64,000 bases of DNA from Streptomyces sp. NBC_00442 (GCF_036014195.1 NZ_CP107918.1:5332001-5396000), one strand, 5' to 3'; positions 20,053-28,552 are shown, counted from the first letter of the stretch. The notes: generated by a model from the sequence alone, not told the origin. Program-made: numbers and translations.

Positions 20053-20817
20053 ATGGACCTCGCGCAGCGGCATTCCGCACCCACACCGATCGCATCCGTA
20101 CGGCCGGGCTCGCTCCCGCCGGTACCAACCCCGTCCGCACGGGCCTCGTCCGCGCCGACCCCGCCTCCGTCGGATCCAGCCCCCGCTACAGCTGCGGCTC
20201 CCGCCCCGGCTCCCGCTCCCGCTTCGGCTCCCGCTTCGGCCCCGCCGAACCGCTGGAGAACGTTCCTGCGTGAGCCGTTCCGCGCCGCGACCTGGCTGCG
20301 GTTCGCCTATCTCGTGCTGGCCGTGCCCGTCGGCGTGCTGTGCCTCCCTCTGGCCCTTGTCGGTGGCCCGGCCGGCCGTATCCAGCGCGGGCTCGCCCGC
20401 AGGTTCCTCGGCGTGGAGGCGGCCGATCCGGGCCGTGGCGCTCGCACCGGACTGCTCGCCGTGGCCCACGCCGTGATCGGTCTGCCGCTGAACCTGATGG
20501 CGCTCACCGTGTCGGGCTACTTCTGGACGGTCGTCGTGATCAACCTGGCCTATCCCCTGCGTCCCGACGGCGATCCGAGCCAGGCGTGGGGCGGGCCGAC
20601 GATGGCCGGCGCGTGGGCGGTGCACGGCATAGGGGGCGGGGTGTCCTTCCTGCTCATCACGCCCTGGGTGATGAGGGGCTTCACCGTGATCCAGGCCCGC
20701 CTGGTCAAGGGCTTCCTCGGCGCGGACCGCACCGGACTCCTGAAGGCCACGTCGATCGCCGTGGCGCTGGCCCTGGTCTGCGCGATCCTGTCCATACCCG
20801 TGATCCACCAGCTCTGA
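20053..20817 (+). CDS. Sensor-domain membrane protein, partner of two-component system
   Basis: 254 aa. ATG 20053 (MDLAQRHSAPTPIASVRPG); an in-frame ATG 57 bp earlier is possible. A Pro/Ala/Ser-rich cytosolic stretch of about 70 residues is followed by FREPF-type conserved start (FLREPFRAATWLRFAYLVLAVP) and four hydrophobic segments: the 'putative sensor' (PF13796-like) domain usually fused to NarL-type kinases in Streptomyces. Here it is a separate protein 22 bp upstream of the kinase, so it probably forms the input complex. FMN- or lipid-type ligands are not evident. Confidence 0.82.
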   Translation: MDLAQRHSAPTPIASVRPGSLPPVPTPSARASSAPTPPPSDPAPATAAAPAPAPAPASAPASAPPNRWRTFLREPFRAATWLRFAYLVLAVPVGVLCLPLALVGGPAGRIQRGLARRFLGVEAADPGRGARTGLLAVAHAVIGLPLNLMALTVSGYFWTVVVINLAYPLRPDGDPSQAWGGPTMAGAWAVHGIGGGVSFLLITPWVMRGFTVIQARLVKGFLGADRTGLLKATSIAVALALVCAILSIPVIHQL

Positions 20818-20839
20818 CCGCCGGGCCTAGGTTGTTCCC

Positions 20840-22411
20840 ATGCACCGTCTGCGCCTGGCGCGATCCGTGGAGTTCCCCTATCGCCGGGACCGGCTGGCCG
20901 CCGTGGCGCGGGCCGCGCTCTACTCGCTCGTCGCGCTGCCGTTCGCCCTCGCAGGCCTCGTCGTGGTCGCCGTGGTCCTGTCGGCCGGCGCCGTGGTGTC
21001 GTGGACGGCGCCGGGGCTCTGGCTGGTCGCTGCCGGTGTCCGGGGTGCGCTGGCGCTCGGCGGGGTCCAACGTGCCCTGGCCCGCCGCCTGTTGGGGCTG
21101 GAGATCGAGGCGCCGCCGCGCGCGGAGAGCACCGGGGTGTTCGACTGGCGGCGTTCCGTGCTGGGAGGCAGGCCCGGATGGCGGGCGGTGTGCTGCGCCC
21201 TGGCCGCACCGCTGACGGCCCTGCTGCCCTTGCTCGCCGTGTACGTCGGCTTCGTCCAGGGGGTGCTCCTGACCCTGTATCCGGTGCTCAAGCGGTGGAA
21301 CTACTTCACGATCAGGGAGCCCGACGGTTCCGTACGGCATGTGGGGATGGAGGTGGGGGGAGTGGAGTTCGACAGCTGGCCGCGGTGGCTGGCGCCGTTC
21401 GCCCTCGGCCTGCTCCTCCTGTACGTGGCGCCGTGGCTCGACCGCCATGCGCTCACCCCGCACCGGATGCTGCTCACCGCGCTGCTCGGGCCCGACCGGG
21501 CGGACCGGCGGATCCAGACCCTGGAGGAGACCCGCGCGCAGGCCGTCGACGACGCGGCGGCGACCCTGCGCCGTATCGAACGCGACCTGCACGACGGGAC
21601 GCAGGCCCGCCTGGTGGGCCTGGGCATGCATCTCACGATGATCCGCGAACTGGTGGCGGGCGGCGCCGATCCGGAGCGGATCCTCAACGTCGTCGAGACC
21701 GCTCAGAGCAATGCGAAGCAGGCCGTCGCCGACCTGCGCCACCTGGTCAAGGGCATCCATCCGCCGGTGCTCGACCAGGGCCTCGACACCGCGCTCGCGA
21801 CCCTCGCGGCGGACAGTGCGCTGCCGGTGCGGGTGGAGTGCGGCATCGAGGGCAGGCCGAGTCCGGCGATCGAGTCCATCGCGTACTTCTGCACGGCCGA
21901 ACTGCTCGCCAACGCCGCGAAGCACAGCGGGGCTTCGGAGGTGAAGGTCACGGTGACCGGCGCGGCGCGGATCCTGCTGCTCGTCGTCGAGGACGACGGG
22001 CGCGGGGGAGCGGTGGTGGGCGCGGGCAGCGGTCTCGCCGGGTTGCGGGCCAGGGTGCGTACGGTCGACGGATCACTGACCTGCAACAGCCCCGCCGGGG
22101 GGCCCACGGCGGTGAGCGTGGTGCTGCCGTTCGGCGAGCGGAGATCGCCCAGTACCTTTACCGGCACGGGCCCCGGCACGGGCCCCGGCACGGGCGCCGA
22201 GTCCGGCAACACCGGCACGGGCCCCGGCTCCGGCTCCGGCTCCGGCGCGGGGGCGTCGCGTCGGCACCGCCGGGGGAACCCACACCCGATCGGCTCTCCA
22301 CCCCCGGCCGGCTCTCCACCCCCGGCCGACCCTCCGCCCCCGGCCGGCTCTCCAGCCCGGAACGGCTCCACACAACAGAACGGGTCACCGCATGCGCGTC
22401 GTCATCGCTGA
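20840..22411 (+). CDS. Sensor histidine kinase (NarL type) with sensor domain
   Basis: 523 aa membrane kinase. N-terminal putative sensor domain with hydrophobic segments (30-60, 120-150, 185-200), DHp helix with ERDLHDGTQARLVGLGMHL (phospho-acceptor His251), dimerisation helix DLRHLVKGIHPPVL, and HATPase (ELLANAAKHSGASEV, N-box; VEDDGRGGA and GSGLAGLRARV, G-boxes). The last 90 residues are low complexity, encoded by two DNA repeat arrays (Gly-Thr/Gly-Pro then GSPPPA hexapeptides). The stop lies 20 nt inside the response-regulator gene, so the pair is translationally coupled. Phosphorylates the downstream regulator; signal unknown. Confidence 0.92.
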   Translation: MHRLRLARSVEFPYRRDRLAAVARAALYSLVALPFALAGLVVVAVVLSAGAVVSWTAPGLWLVAAGVRGALALGGVQRALARRLLGLEIEAPPRAESTGVFDWRRSVLGGRPGWRAVCCALAAPLTALLPLLAVYVGFVQGVLLTLYPVLKRWNYFTIREPDGSVRHVGMEVGGVEFDSWPRWLAPFALGLLLLYVAPWLDRHALTPHRMLLTALLGPDRADRRIQTLEETRAQAVDDAAATLRRIERDLHDGTQARLVGLGMHLTMIRELVAGGADPERILNVVETAQSNAKQAVADLRHLVKGIHPPVLDQGLDTALATLAADSALPVRVECGIEGRPSPAIESIAYFCTAELLANAAKHSGASEVKVTVTGAARILLLVVEDDGRGGAVVGAGSGLAGLRARVRTVDGSLTCNSPAGGPTAVSVVLPFGERRSPSTFTGTGPGTGPGTGAESGNTGTGPGSGSGSGAGASRRHRRGNPHPIGSPPPAGSPPPADPPPPAGSPARNGSTQQNGSPHARRHR

Positions 22412-23045
22412 GGACTCCTCGATCCTGCGCGACGGGCTGGTCCAGCTCTTGGAGTTGCGCGGCGTGGAGGTGGCGGCCGCGGTGCCGGACGCGCGGGCGC
22501 TGCTCGCCGCGGTCGCCGAACACCGGCCCGACGCGGCGGTGGTGGACATCCGGCTGCCGCCGACCCAGACCGACGAGGGTCTGCGCGCGGCCGTGGAGAT
22601 CCGCCGCACGGCGCCGGACACCGGGGTGCTGATCTTCTCGCAGTACGTGGAGACGGCCTATGCGGCGCAGCTCATCGGCGACGGCGGGGCAGGGGTCGGT
22701 TATCTGCTCAAGGAACGCGTCGTGGACATCGGCGAGTTCGTGAGCGCGCTGGAGCGGGTGGCGGCGGGCGGCACCGCGCTCGACCCGGAGGTGGTGGCCC
22801 AGCTGTTCGGCGCGAGCCGACGGGCCGCCGCGCTCGACGCGCTCACCCCGCGCGAACGGGAGGTGCTGGGTCTGATGGCGGAGGGCCGCACCAACCATGC
22901 GATCGCCGAGGGGTTCGGGGTGTCGGAGCGGGCGGTGGAGAAGCACATCGCGAACATCTTCACCAAACTGGACCTGCCCCCCTCGGAGTCCGGCCACCGC
23001 AGGGTCCTGGCGGTCCTGCGCTATCTGGACCGCGCGAGCGGCTGA
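22392..23045 (+). CDS. NarL-family response regulator
   Basis: 217 aa. Receiver domain MRVVIAEDSSILRDGL with phospho-acceptor Asp52 (AVVDIRLPP), switch Ser/Thr region IFSQYVE and Lys in YLLKERV; C-terminal LuxR-type HTH (LTPREREVLGLMAEGRTNHAIAEGFGVSERAVEKHIANIFTKL split over residues 150-195). DNA-binding transcriptional activator, phosphorylated by the kinase whose 3' end it overlaps. Target genes are likely the upstream sensor-domain protein and others, unknown. Confidence 0.95.
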   Translation: MRVVIAEDSSILRDGLVQLLELRGVEVAAAVPDARALLAAVAEHRPDAAVVDIRLPPTQTDEGLRAAVEIRRTAPDTGVLIFSQYVETAYAAQLIGDGGAGVGYLLKERVVDIGEFVSALERVAAGGTALDPEVVAQLFGASRRAAALDALTPREREVLGLMAEGRTNHAIAEGFGVSERAVEKHIANIFTKLDLPPSESGHRRVLAVLRYLDRASG

Positions 23046-23223
23046 CGTACCGGGTGGGCCGGGTGGGCCGGGTTCCGAGCCCGCTGGGGAACGGATCGTC
23101 ATCCCGTCCGTACGGCGCGGGGAGGTCATGACGCACGGTGACTGTTGTTGATCGTTCTTTGGCGGGGCTCTTAATGTCAAGGATGAGTTGCGGTTTATTG
23201 GTGTGGGGGCGCACACTTCACGC

Positions 23224-23484
23224 ATGACCGGCACGCCTCGAACCAGGACCCCGCAGGCCGCCCTCACCGACGCCCAGAAGCGAGAGCTCGATCGCGCCAA
23301 GAAGGCGGCCGACGACGCAGCCACCGCCTTCCGGAGAGCCGCCGGACGGCTCGCCATCGAACTCGGCAGGGGCGGCGCTCCCGCCGTGGCCCGGCACATG
23401 GGCTGGACGCCGCAGTACGTCTCGACCCTCGCCGCCGCCTACCGGGCCGATCAGGGGCAGGCCGAGGGGAGCGAGGCGGCATGA
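23224..23484 (+). CDS. Small helical protein, first gene of toxin-antitoxin-like operon
   Basis: 86 aa, ATG 23224. A Lys/Ala-rich coiled-coil stretch (DAQKRELDRAKKAADDAATAFRRAA, split here as residues 16-42) precedes a possible HTH: GGAPAVARHMGWTPQYVSTLA. I do not recognise a family. Its stop overlaps the next start (ATGA), so the three genes here are coupled. Features suit a DNA-binding antitoxin or autoregulator. Upstream (23131-23220) is AT-richer than its surroundings with TTGATC/TTAATG as promoter candidates. Confidence 0.7.
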   Translation: MTGTPRTRTPQAALTDAQKRELDRAKKAADDAATAFRRAAGRLAIELGRGGAPAVARHMGWTPQYVSTLAAAYRADQGQAEGSEAA

Positions 23485-23825
23485 GCACCGCACCGCGGCC
23501 CGGCAGGCACGTGCCGCCCATGCCCGAGCGGAATCCGAAGGCGCTGCGGGCCGCCATCTCCGAGCACACCCCCCAGCTCCTCGCCGACTTCGACGCGCAC
23601 TGGAAGTGGGCCATTGCCGATGCGTACGACTTGGCCCCAGTGCCGGCGTTCCTCGCACAGTGGTGGGCCGAGTTCGCCATCGCCCGCGATCCGGAGCTCG
23701 ACCGACAGGTGCACGACCTGGAGGCCCGCGCCGCGGACGCGTCGACGAACGACGAGGCCATGCATCTCCTGACGCGGGCCGCGCACCTGCGGAGGGAAGC
23801 GGGTAAGGCGGAGCCCGGTCAGTGA
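23481..23825 (+). CDS. DUF6247-type protein, middle gene of toxin-antitoxin-like operon
   Basis: 114 aa. Begins MSTAPRPGRHVPPMPERNPKALRAAISEHTPQLLADFDAHW; resembles DUF6247 proteins (from memory), acidic and helical, common next to small toxin-like genes in Streptomyces. ATG overlaps the previous stop (ATGA) and its own stop overlaps the next start (GTGA). No DNA-binding motif or membrane segment. Likely antitoxin-type partner of the gene that follows; function unproven. Confidence 0.68.
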   Translation: MSTAPRPGRHVPPMPERNPKALRAAISEHTPQLLADFDAHWKWAIADAYDLAPVPAFLAQWWAEFAIARDPELDRQVHDLEARAADASTNDEAMHLLTRAAHLRREAGKAEPGQ

Positions 23826-24142
23826 GTGATCTGATGGGGCCGCCGTGGCAGCTGGACTGGGTCGATACGGCCCGAGCGGCGAGAGGCGCCCTGCCCAGAC
23901 GGGTCCGGGATCTGCTCGACGACATCCGCGCCGAGCTGATCACCGTGCCCGACCCATACTTCCGCGGAGTCGACAACCTGCCGGACCTTCCCGACAGTTG
24001 CCGGATCGCCCCTCTCCGGTCGACGGTGCCGAACGGGCTGCATGTCTGCTACTTCGACCATGGGCGGGGCTGGATTCACTACACGTTCGTCCGTCGCACA
24101 GCCGATCCACAGATCATCGTCGAGGAAGTGTTCTGGCAGTGA
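23822..24142 (+). CDS. RelE/ParE-like small protein, candidate toxin
   Basis: 106 aa. GTG 23822 shares GTGA with the previous stop. Reads MSDLMGPPWQLDWVDTARAARGALPRRVRD, then an alpha helix LLDDIRAELITVPDP and beta strands CRIAPLRST, LHVCYFDHG, IHYTFVRRT, IIVEEVFW: the alpha-alpha-beta4 order and the Arg-rich strand fit the RelE/ParE toxin fold, an mRNA interferase or gyrase inhibitor. Sequence identity to known toxins cannot be assessed here. Followed by an inverted repeat that may terminate the operon. Confidence 0.6.
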   Translation: MSDLMGPPWQLDWVDTARAARGALPRRVRDLLDDIRAELITVPDPYFRGVDNLPDLPDSCRIAPLRSTVPNGLHVCYFDHGRGWIHYTFVRRTADPQIIVEEVFWQ

Positions 24143-24204
24143 CGGGCCCGGCTCGTCGTGATGTTCCCTGAGCCGACGTCAGCTCGCTCTTAATGGGCGG
24201 TCAG

Positions 24205-24233
24205 GCGATCCTCAAGGGCGCCTTAAGGATCGC
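24205..24233. terminator. Inverted repeat after the toxin-antitoxin-like operon
   Basis: GCGATCCT (24205-24212) and AGGATCGC (24226-24233) around a 13-nt GC-rich loop, 60 bp after the last gene; a T6 stretch follows at 24253-24258. It could be a terminator or an operator for the reductase starting at 24289. Confidence 0.5.
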
Positions 24234-24288
24234 GGATCCGTCGCTGACCAGGGTTTTTTGCAGGGTGGGCCGACCTAGGCTGCCGGGC

Positions 24289-25770
24289 GTGACGATCGAG
24301 GCCACCGACCCGCAGCTTGCCGCGTACCCGGCGTTGTCCGCCTATCTCGCGCTCCAGGCCCGGCAGGAGCACCAGGAGGATTACCCGGGAGAACGCCAGG
24401 AGGGCTGGCGGGAGGGATGGCTGGCGGAGCACCCGGGGGAGCAGCGGCAGGTTGTGGTGCGGCCCGTGCGGGTGCGGCCGCGGGTTTTGCGGCGCGGGGT
24501 GCTCGCGGGGGCGGGCGGGGTCGGGTTGTTGTGGGGGGCGCAGGCCGAGCCGTCCGCGCGGCTGGACGTGCTCTTCGCGGGCGGAGCGCATCTGTCGGGG
24601 CTGCTCGCCGGCTACGGCGTCCTGGTGATGCTGCTGCTCATGGCCCGCGTCCCGGCCGTCGAACACGGCGTCGGCGCCGACCGGCTCGCCCGCTGGCACG
24701 CGCTCGGCGGGCGCTACGTGCTGACGCTCGTCGGCGCGCACCTGGTGCTCGCGCTGTGCGCGTACGCCGCGTACACCGGCACCGACCTGCTGCGGTCGGC
24801 CACGCGGCTGCTCGGTTACGGAGGGATCCTGGCGGCCGCGCTCGGTACGCTCGCGTTCGGGGCGGCCGGGGTCAGCTCGGTGCGGGCGGCACGGGCGCGG
24901 ATCTCGCAGGAGACGTGGCGCGCCCTGCACTTCCTCACCTACCTCGGCGCCGCGCTCGCCTTCGCGCACCAGCTGGTCGGGCCCGACGTGGCGGGCAACC
25001 GGCTCACCGTGTGGGCCTGGGCGATGCTGCACGCGACCGTCGCCGTGCTGATCGTCTGGTACCGGGGCGTCGTTCCGGTGCGCCAGGCCCTGCGCCACGC
25101 GCTGTACGTCGTCGAGGTGCGGGACGAGAGACCCGACGTGGTGTCCGTCGTGATGCGCGGCACCGGACTCGACGCGCTGCGCGCCGAACCCGGACAGTTC
25201 CTGCGCTGGCGGTTCCTGCGGCGCAGGCTCTGGCACACCTCGCTGCCGTTCTCGCTGTCCGCGCCGGTCAGGGACGACACCGTACGCATCACCGTGAAGG
25301 CGCTCGGCGTGCACAGCCGGCGGATCAGACGGCTGCGTCCCGGCACCCGGGTCCTGGCCACCGGGCCGTTCGGCGCGATGACCCCGCACCGCCGTACCCG
25401 CCGCAAGGTGCTGCTCCTGGCCGGCGGGGTGGGCATCACGCCGATGCGGGTGCTGTTCGAGACGCTGCCCGCCGGGCCCGGCGACCTCACCCTGCTCTAC
25501 CGGGCCAACAACGCCGCCCAGTTGGTGCTGCGCGACGAGCTGGAGGCCATCGCCGTCCAGCGGGGGGCCGCGCTGCACTACCTCCTCGGGCCCTCCGACG
25601 CGTCCTTCGACCCGCTCGCGCCGCAGGCCCTGCGCAACCTCGTCCCCCACCTCGCCGAGCACGACGTCTTCCTCTGCGGACCGGGCCCCATGGCGCAGGC
25701 GGCGACCGCCTCGCTCATCCGGGCGGGCGTCCCCGAGGAGCACATCCACACCGAGCAGTTCAGCTTCTGA
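24289..25770 (+). CDS. Ferric-reductase-like membrane flavoprotein
   Basis: 493 aa. GTG 24289. Cytosolic Gln/Glu-rich N-terminus, then about six membrane helices (residues 85-290) of the ferric reductase/NOX type with HALGGRYVLTLVGAHLV and LHFLTYLGAALAFAHQLV carrying candidate heme His; then FAD domain (PGQFLRWRFLRRRLWHTSLPFSLS; ARYx-like WHTSLPFS) and NAD domain (VLLLAGGVGITPMRVLFETL, and FLCGPGPMAQAAT). Family members transfer electrons from NAD(P)H across the membrane, to ferric iron or another acceptor. Converges on a small secreted protein and sortase. Confidence 0.88.
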   Translation: MTIEATDPQLAAYPALSAYLALQARQEHQEDYPGERQEGWREGWLAEHPGEQRQVVVRPVRVRPRVLRRGVLAGAGGVGLLWGAQAEPSARLDVLFAGGAHLSGLLAGYGVLVMLLLMARVPAVEHGVGADRLARWHALGGRYVLTLVGAHLVLALCAYAAYTGTDLLRSATRLLGYGGILAAALGTLAFGAAGVSSVRAARARISQETWRALHFLTYLGAALAFAHQLVGPDVAGNRLTVWAWAMLHATVAVLIVWYRGVVPVRQALRHALYVVEVRDERPDVVSVVMRGTGLDALRAEPGQFLRWRFLRRRLWHTSLPFSLSAPVRDDTVRITVKALGVHSRRIRRLRPGTRVLATGPFGAMTPHRRTRRKVLLLAGGVGITPMRVLFETLPAGPGDLTLLYRANNAAQLVLRDELEAIAVQRGAALHYLLGPSDASFDPLAPQALRNLVPHLAEHDVFLCGPGPMAQAATASLIRAGVPEEHIHTEQFSF

Positions 25771-25829
25771 GGGCGGGGCGTCCGGTCCCGTCACCGCCAG
25801 AGTGACCGTCAGCGTCCGAGTGACCGTCA

Positions 25830-25862
25830 CTGCCACTGTCAGCGTCAGCGTCAGCGTCGACG
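25830..25862. repeat. GTCAGC-type short tandem repeats
   Basis: A run of GTCAGC/GTCAGT/GTGACC units lies between the reductase stop (25770) and the start of the next gene (25883), ending about 20 bp before it. Part of the leader; no function can be assigned. Confidence 0.6.
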
Positions 25863-25882
25863 AATCGAGGAGTCGCAGAGCC

Positions 25883-26077
25883 ATGGCCCGTCACCGCAGG
25901 TGCACCGCCCCCGTTCCGCTCGACCGTGCCCGGCGCCGGCTCGCCGCGGGGCTCACCGCGGCGAGCGCGCTCGCCGCGACGTTCCTGGCCGTGTCCGTCA
26001 CCCCGGCCGCGCCACCCGCCCCCGACCGGGCCGTGGACGTGCACGACCTCGGCGGGGCCCCGCGCGGTCACCGCTAG
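25883..26077 (+). CDS. Small secreted or membrane protein (64 aa)
   Basis: ATG 25883 with GAGGAG 10 nt upstream, which supports translation. MARHRRCTAPVPLDRARRRLAAGL is a basic n-region, followed by a hydrophobic stretch LTAASALAATFLAVSV and a short polar tail TPAAPPAPDRAVDVHDLGG. Too short to be sure of the fold: it may be a secreted peptide or a single-pass membrane anchor. Converges on the sortase gene. No family recognised. Confidence 0.55.
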   Translation: MARHRRCTAPVPLDRARRRLAAGLTAASALAATFLAVSVTPAAPPAPDRAVDVHDLGGAPRGHR

Positions 26078-26105
26078 CGGCGTGCCGCGTGGGGCGCGGC
26101 GGCCT

Positions 26106-26864
26106 TCAGAAAGCCCTCGCCGAGCCCACGGCGCCCGCCGGGCCCGGCCCCGCCGCCCCCGTACCTGCCCCCGCCGCCCCCCGGACCACTCCCGTCAGAT
26201 GGGCGAAGGCGACCACGTTGCCCCGGTAGCCGCCCTTCTTCGTGAAGCCGCCGCCGCAGGTGATCAGCCGCAGTTCCGGGCGCGTCGCGGCCCCGTACAC
26301 CTTGGCGTCCGGGAACGCGTCGTTCTCGTACACCTCGACCGCGTCGACGTCGAACACCGCGGTCGCGCCGTCCCGGCGGGTCACCTCGACCCGGCTGCCC
26401 TTCTTCAGCGCGCCGAGCGCGTAGAAGACGGCGGGGCCGTGCGCGTCGTCGACGTGGCCGGCCATCACGGAGGTGCCGCGGGAGCCCGGGGGAGTGCCGT
26501 CCTTGTACCAGCCCGCCACGTTCGTGTTCCCGGGCGGCGGTACGTCCAGGCTGTGGTCGGGGCCCAGCCCGAGGCGCATCACGGGCGCGTCCACGCCGAT
26601 CGAGGGGATGGCGACGCGTACGGGTTCGGAGGGCGCGAGGCCATCGGCGGGCGGGAGTTGGGGCACGGCCCGCGCGGCGTCACCGGCCGTGGCATCGGCC
26701 GCGCGGCCTGCGTGGCCCGGCGCGGGCCCCGCAGCGAACGCCTGCGCCGCCGACGGCCGGGGCGGCTCCACGGTGTCCATACCCCGCTCGATCAGCCACA
26801 GGCCGGCGAACGCGGCGATCACCATCAGCCAGCCCGCGTTGCGCCGTGCGGCCGGGGCCGACAA
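26106..26864 (-). CDS. Class F sortase
   Basis: 252-aa membrane-anchored transpeptidase that cuts a sorting signal and links proteins to a peptidoglycan amine. Single N-terminal TM (about 12-26), Pro/Ala-rich stalk, then beta-barrel with IPSIGVDAPVM, catalytic His137 (MAGHVDD), Cys203 (LITCGG) and Arg214 (GYRGN). The class F type is common in actinobacteria. Start TTG 26864 lies 6 nt after the surface-protein stop, so the pair is one operon; the start is unusual and a later one cannot be excluded. Confidence 0.88.
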   Translation of the reverse strand: MSAPAARRNAGWLMVIAAFAGLWLIERGMDTVEPPRPSAAQAFAAGPAPGHAGRAADATAGDAARAVPQLPPADGLAPSEPVRVAIPSIGVDAPVMRLGLGPDHSLDVPPPGNTNVAGWYKDGTPPGSRGTSVMAGHVDDAHGPAVFYALGALKKGSRVEVTRRDGATAVFDVDAVEVYENDAFPDAKVYGAATRPELRLITCGGGFTKKGGYRGNVVAFAHLTGVVRGAAGAGTGAAGPGPAGAVGSARAF

Positions 26865-26870
26865 GGGCGG

Positions 26871-27515
26871 TCAGCCCCGGCCCTGCGTGCCGCTCGCCCG
26901 GCGACGCAGCAGCCAGGTGCCGCCCACGGCGGCCGCGACGAGTACCGCCGCGCCCACCGCGATCTCGGTGGTGTCGGGGCGGACGCTGCCGCCGACACCG
27001 GTCTTGACGTGGCCCCGCGGGTCGCTGCCCTCCCAGGGCTTGTCGTGGCCGTCCCGCCCCTGCTGGTCCTTCCACTCCCACGGCTTGTCACGGCCGTCGC
27101 GGGACTCCCGGTCCTTCCACTCCCACGACGTGTCGGTGTCCCGTTGGCCGCCGTCGCCGCCGGTGACCTTCAGCTGGGCCTCGACGGTCTTGCCGTTGTC
27201 GCACCGCACGCCGATGCGGAAGGAGCCCGGCTTGGTGTGCTGGGCGACCTTGAACTGCCCGGCGAGGACCTCCTTGTGCGTGGAGGCCGCCATCGGGAAG
27301 TCGCCGGCGCCCACCGCGTTCGCGTCGCCGGTGCCGCGCCCCGACGAACCGCACGCCGTGGTGTTCGCGGTGACCGTGGCGCCGGGCGAGGCACTCGTCG
27401 GCCACAGTTCGAGGGAGCCGCCGGGCTGGTTGTCGGCGTACGCGAGCGCACCCGCCGGGCCCAGCACGGCGGCGCCCGCCAGCAGGGCACTCGTCAGGAG
27501 TCGGGCAGTACGCAT
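26871..27515 (-). CDS. Secreted surface protein, candidate sortase substrate
   Basis: 214 aa. ATG 27515 with GGAGGATCC upstream. Signal peptide MRTARLLTSALLAGAAVLGP to ALA-YA (about residue 26), extracellular domain with one Cys pair (55, 105), a charged stretch with WEWKD and DKPWE repeats (130-163), then VRPDTTEIA, a 17-residue hydrophobic segment and RRR. This is the layout of a C-terminal sorting signal, with RPDTT (179-183) in place of LPXTG. Next gene is a class F sortase 6 nt away. Anchoring by that sortase is inference. Confidence 0.85.
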   Translation of the reverse strand: MRTARLLTSALLAGAAVLGPAGALAYADNQPGGSLELWPTSASPGATVTANTTACGSSGRGTGDANAVGAGDFPMAASTHKEVLAGQFKVAQHTKPGSFRIGVRCDNGKTVEAQLKVTGGDGGQRDTDTSWEWKDRESRDGRDKPWEWKDQQGRDGHDKPWEGSDPRGHVKTGVGGSVRPDTTEIAVGAAVLVAAAVGGTWLLRRRASGTQGRG

Positions 27516-27728
27516 GGATCCTCCGAAGGCGCGGTCACAGGCCGCCACCGCTTCCGGCACTTCCGCAGGCTGTCCCGCGGCTGTTGCGGCTGCTGTGGCT
27601 ATCGCGGCTGCTGTGGCTGCTGGTGGTCGTACGGGTGCTTCCGCCTTCGACTTAACGGGCGTCCGGGCCGCCGTGCCCGTCGGCGAGGGGCGAACGAGTG
27701 ACGCGGGGTGGGCCGTACGGGTGGCCGC

Positions 27729-28517
27729 TCACGCCGGGTGAATCACATCCCACGGCGCCTCCTCGAACGCCCGCCACACCACCTTCATGAGCTCCGCGTC
27801 GACCGAGAACTCCCGCTCGTCGATCCGGCCCACCGGGGCGATCCCGCGGGAATTGGTGAGGAACGCCGCGCTGTAGGCACCGAGGCCGGCCAGGGTGACC
27901 TCGCGGCGCACCGACGTCAGGCCGTACGCCGCGAGCCTCGGTTCGAGCACCGCCTTGGTGACGCCGAGCAGCGCGGGACGGTCCGGCCACACCACCGCGG
28001 TGCCGTCCCAGAAGCCGATGTTGGTGATCGAGCCCTCCGAGACGACGCCGCCCGGCCCGGTCAGGAGGGCCTCGCTGAAGCCCTGGCGGCGGGCCAGGCG
28101 GCCGTAGTAGGCCTGGGCGAAACCGCCGAGGTGCTTGAGGTGGGCGACCGGCCGCTCGTACGGCACGGAGAGCAGCGACTGTGCGGTGGACGGCATGTCG
28201 ACGGGTTCGTTGACGACGACCATCGGGGTGGGGGCGTCGTCGGGCCCGTACACGTAGACGCGCACCGCCGCGTCCGGGGTGCCGGCGGCGTCGAGGGCCC
28301 CCGCGACCAGGGAGCGGATCCGTTCGCCGGGCATGGCGGGGCCGAACAGCTCGCGGGTGGCCTCGTCGAGCCTGGCCAGGTGATGGGCGAGGCCGCGGAC
28401 CCGTCCGTCGCGCACCTGCATGGCGGTGAAGTGCCCGTAGCCGCCGGTCAGGGCGGGAACGAGGAGGTTCTCGGCGTCGGCGGGGCGGCCGTCGATCTCG
28501 ACGTACGGAAGTGTCAT
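27729..28517 (-). CDS. Class IV aminotransferase / aminodeoxychorismate-lyase-like
   Basis: 262-aa PLP enzyme. ATG 28517 (MTLPYVEIDGRPA). Fold-IV signature in the centre: VAHLKHLGGFAQAYYGR (Lys likely forms the Schiff base), EALLTGPGGVVSEGSITNIGFW and AFLTNSRGIAPVGRID. Family members are branched-chain aminotransferases, D-amino-acid aminotransferases or 4-amino-4-deoxychorismate lyases; the short length fits the last two. Divergent from the FMN reductase by 69 bp with a SoxR-like box between. Its stop is 54 bp after a stretch of CGG/CTG triplets (27590-27650). Confidence 0.88.
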   Translation of the reverse strand: MTLPYVEIDGRPADAENLLVPALTGGYGHFTAMQVRDGRVRGLAHHLARLDEATRELFGPAMPGERIRSLVAGALDAAGTPDAAVRVYVYGPDDAPTPMVVVNEPVDMPSTAQSLLSVPYERPVAHLKHLGGFAQAYYGRLARRQGFSEALLTGPGGVVSEGSITNIGFWDGTAVVWPDRPALLGVTKAVLEPRLAAYGLTSVRREVTLAGLGAYSAAFLTNSRGIAPVGRIDEREFSVDAELMKVVWRAFEEAPWDVIHPA

Positions 28518-28552
28518 GCGCCACAACATAGTTCGCCCCCGAACGGGCTTGA

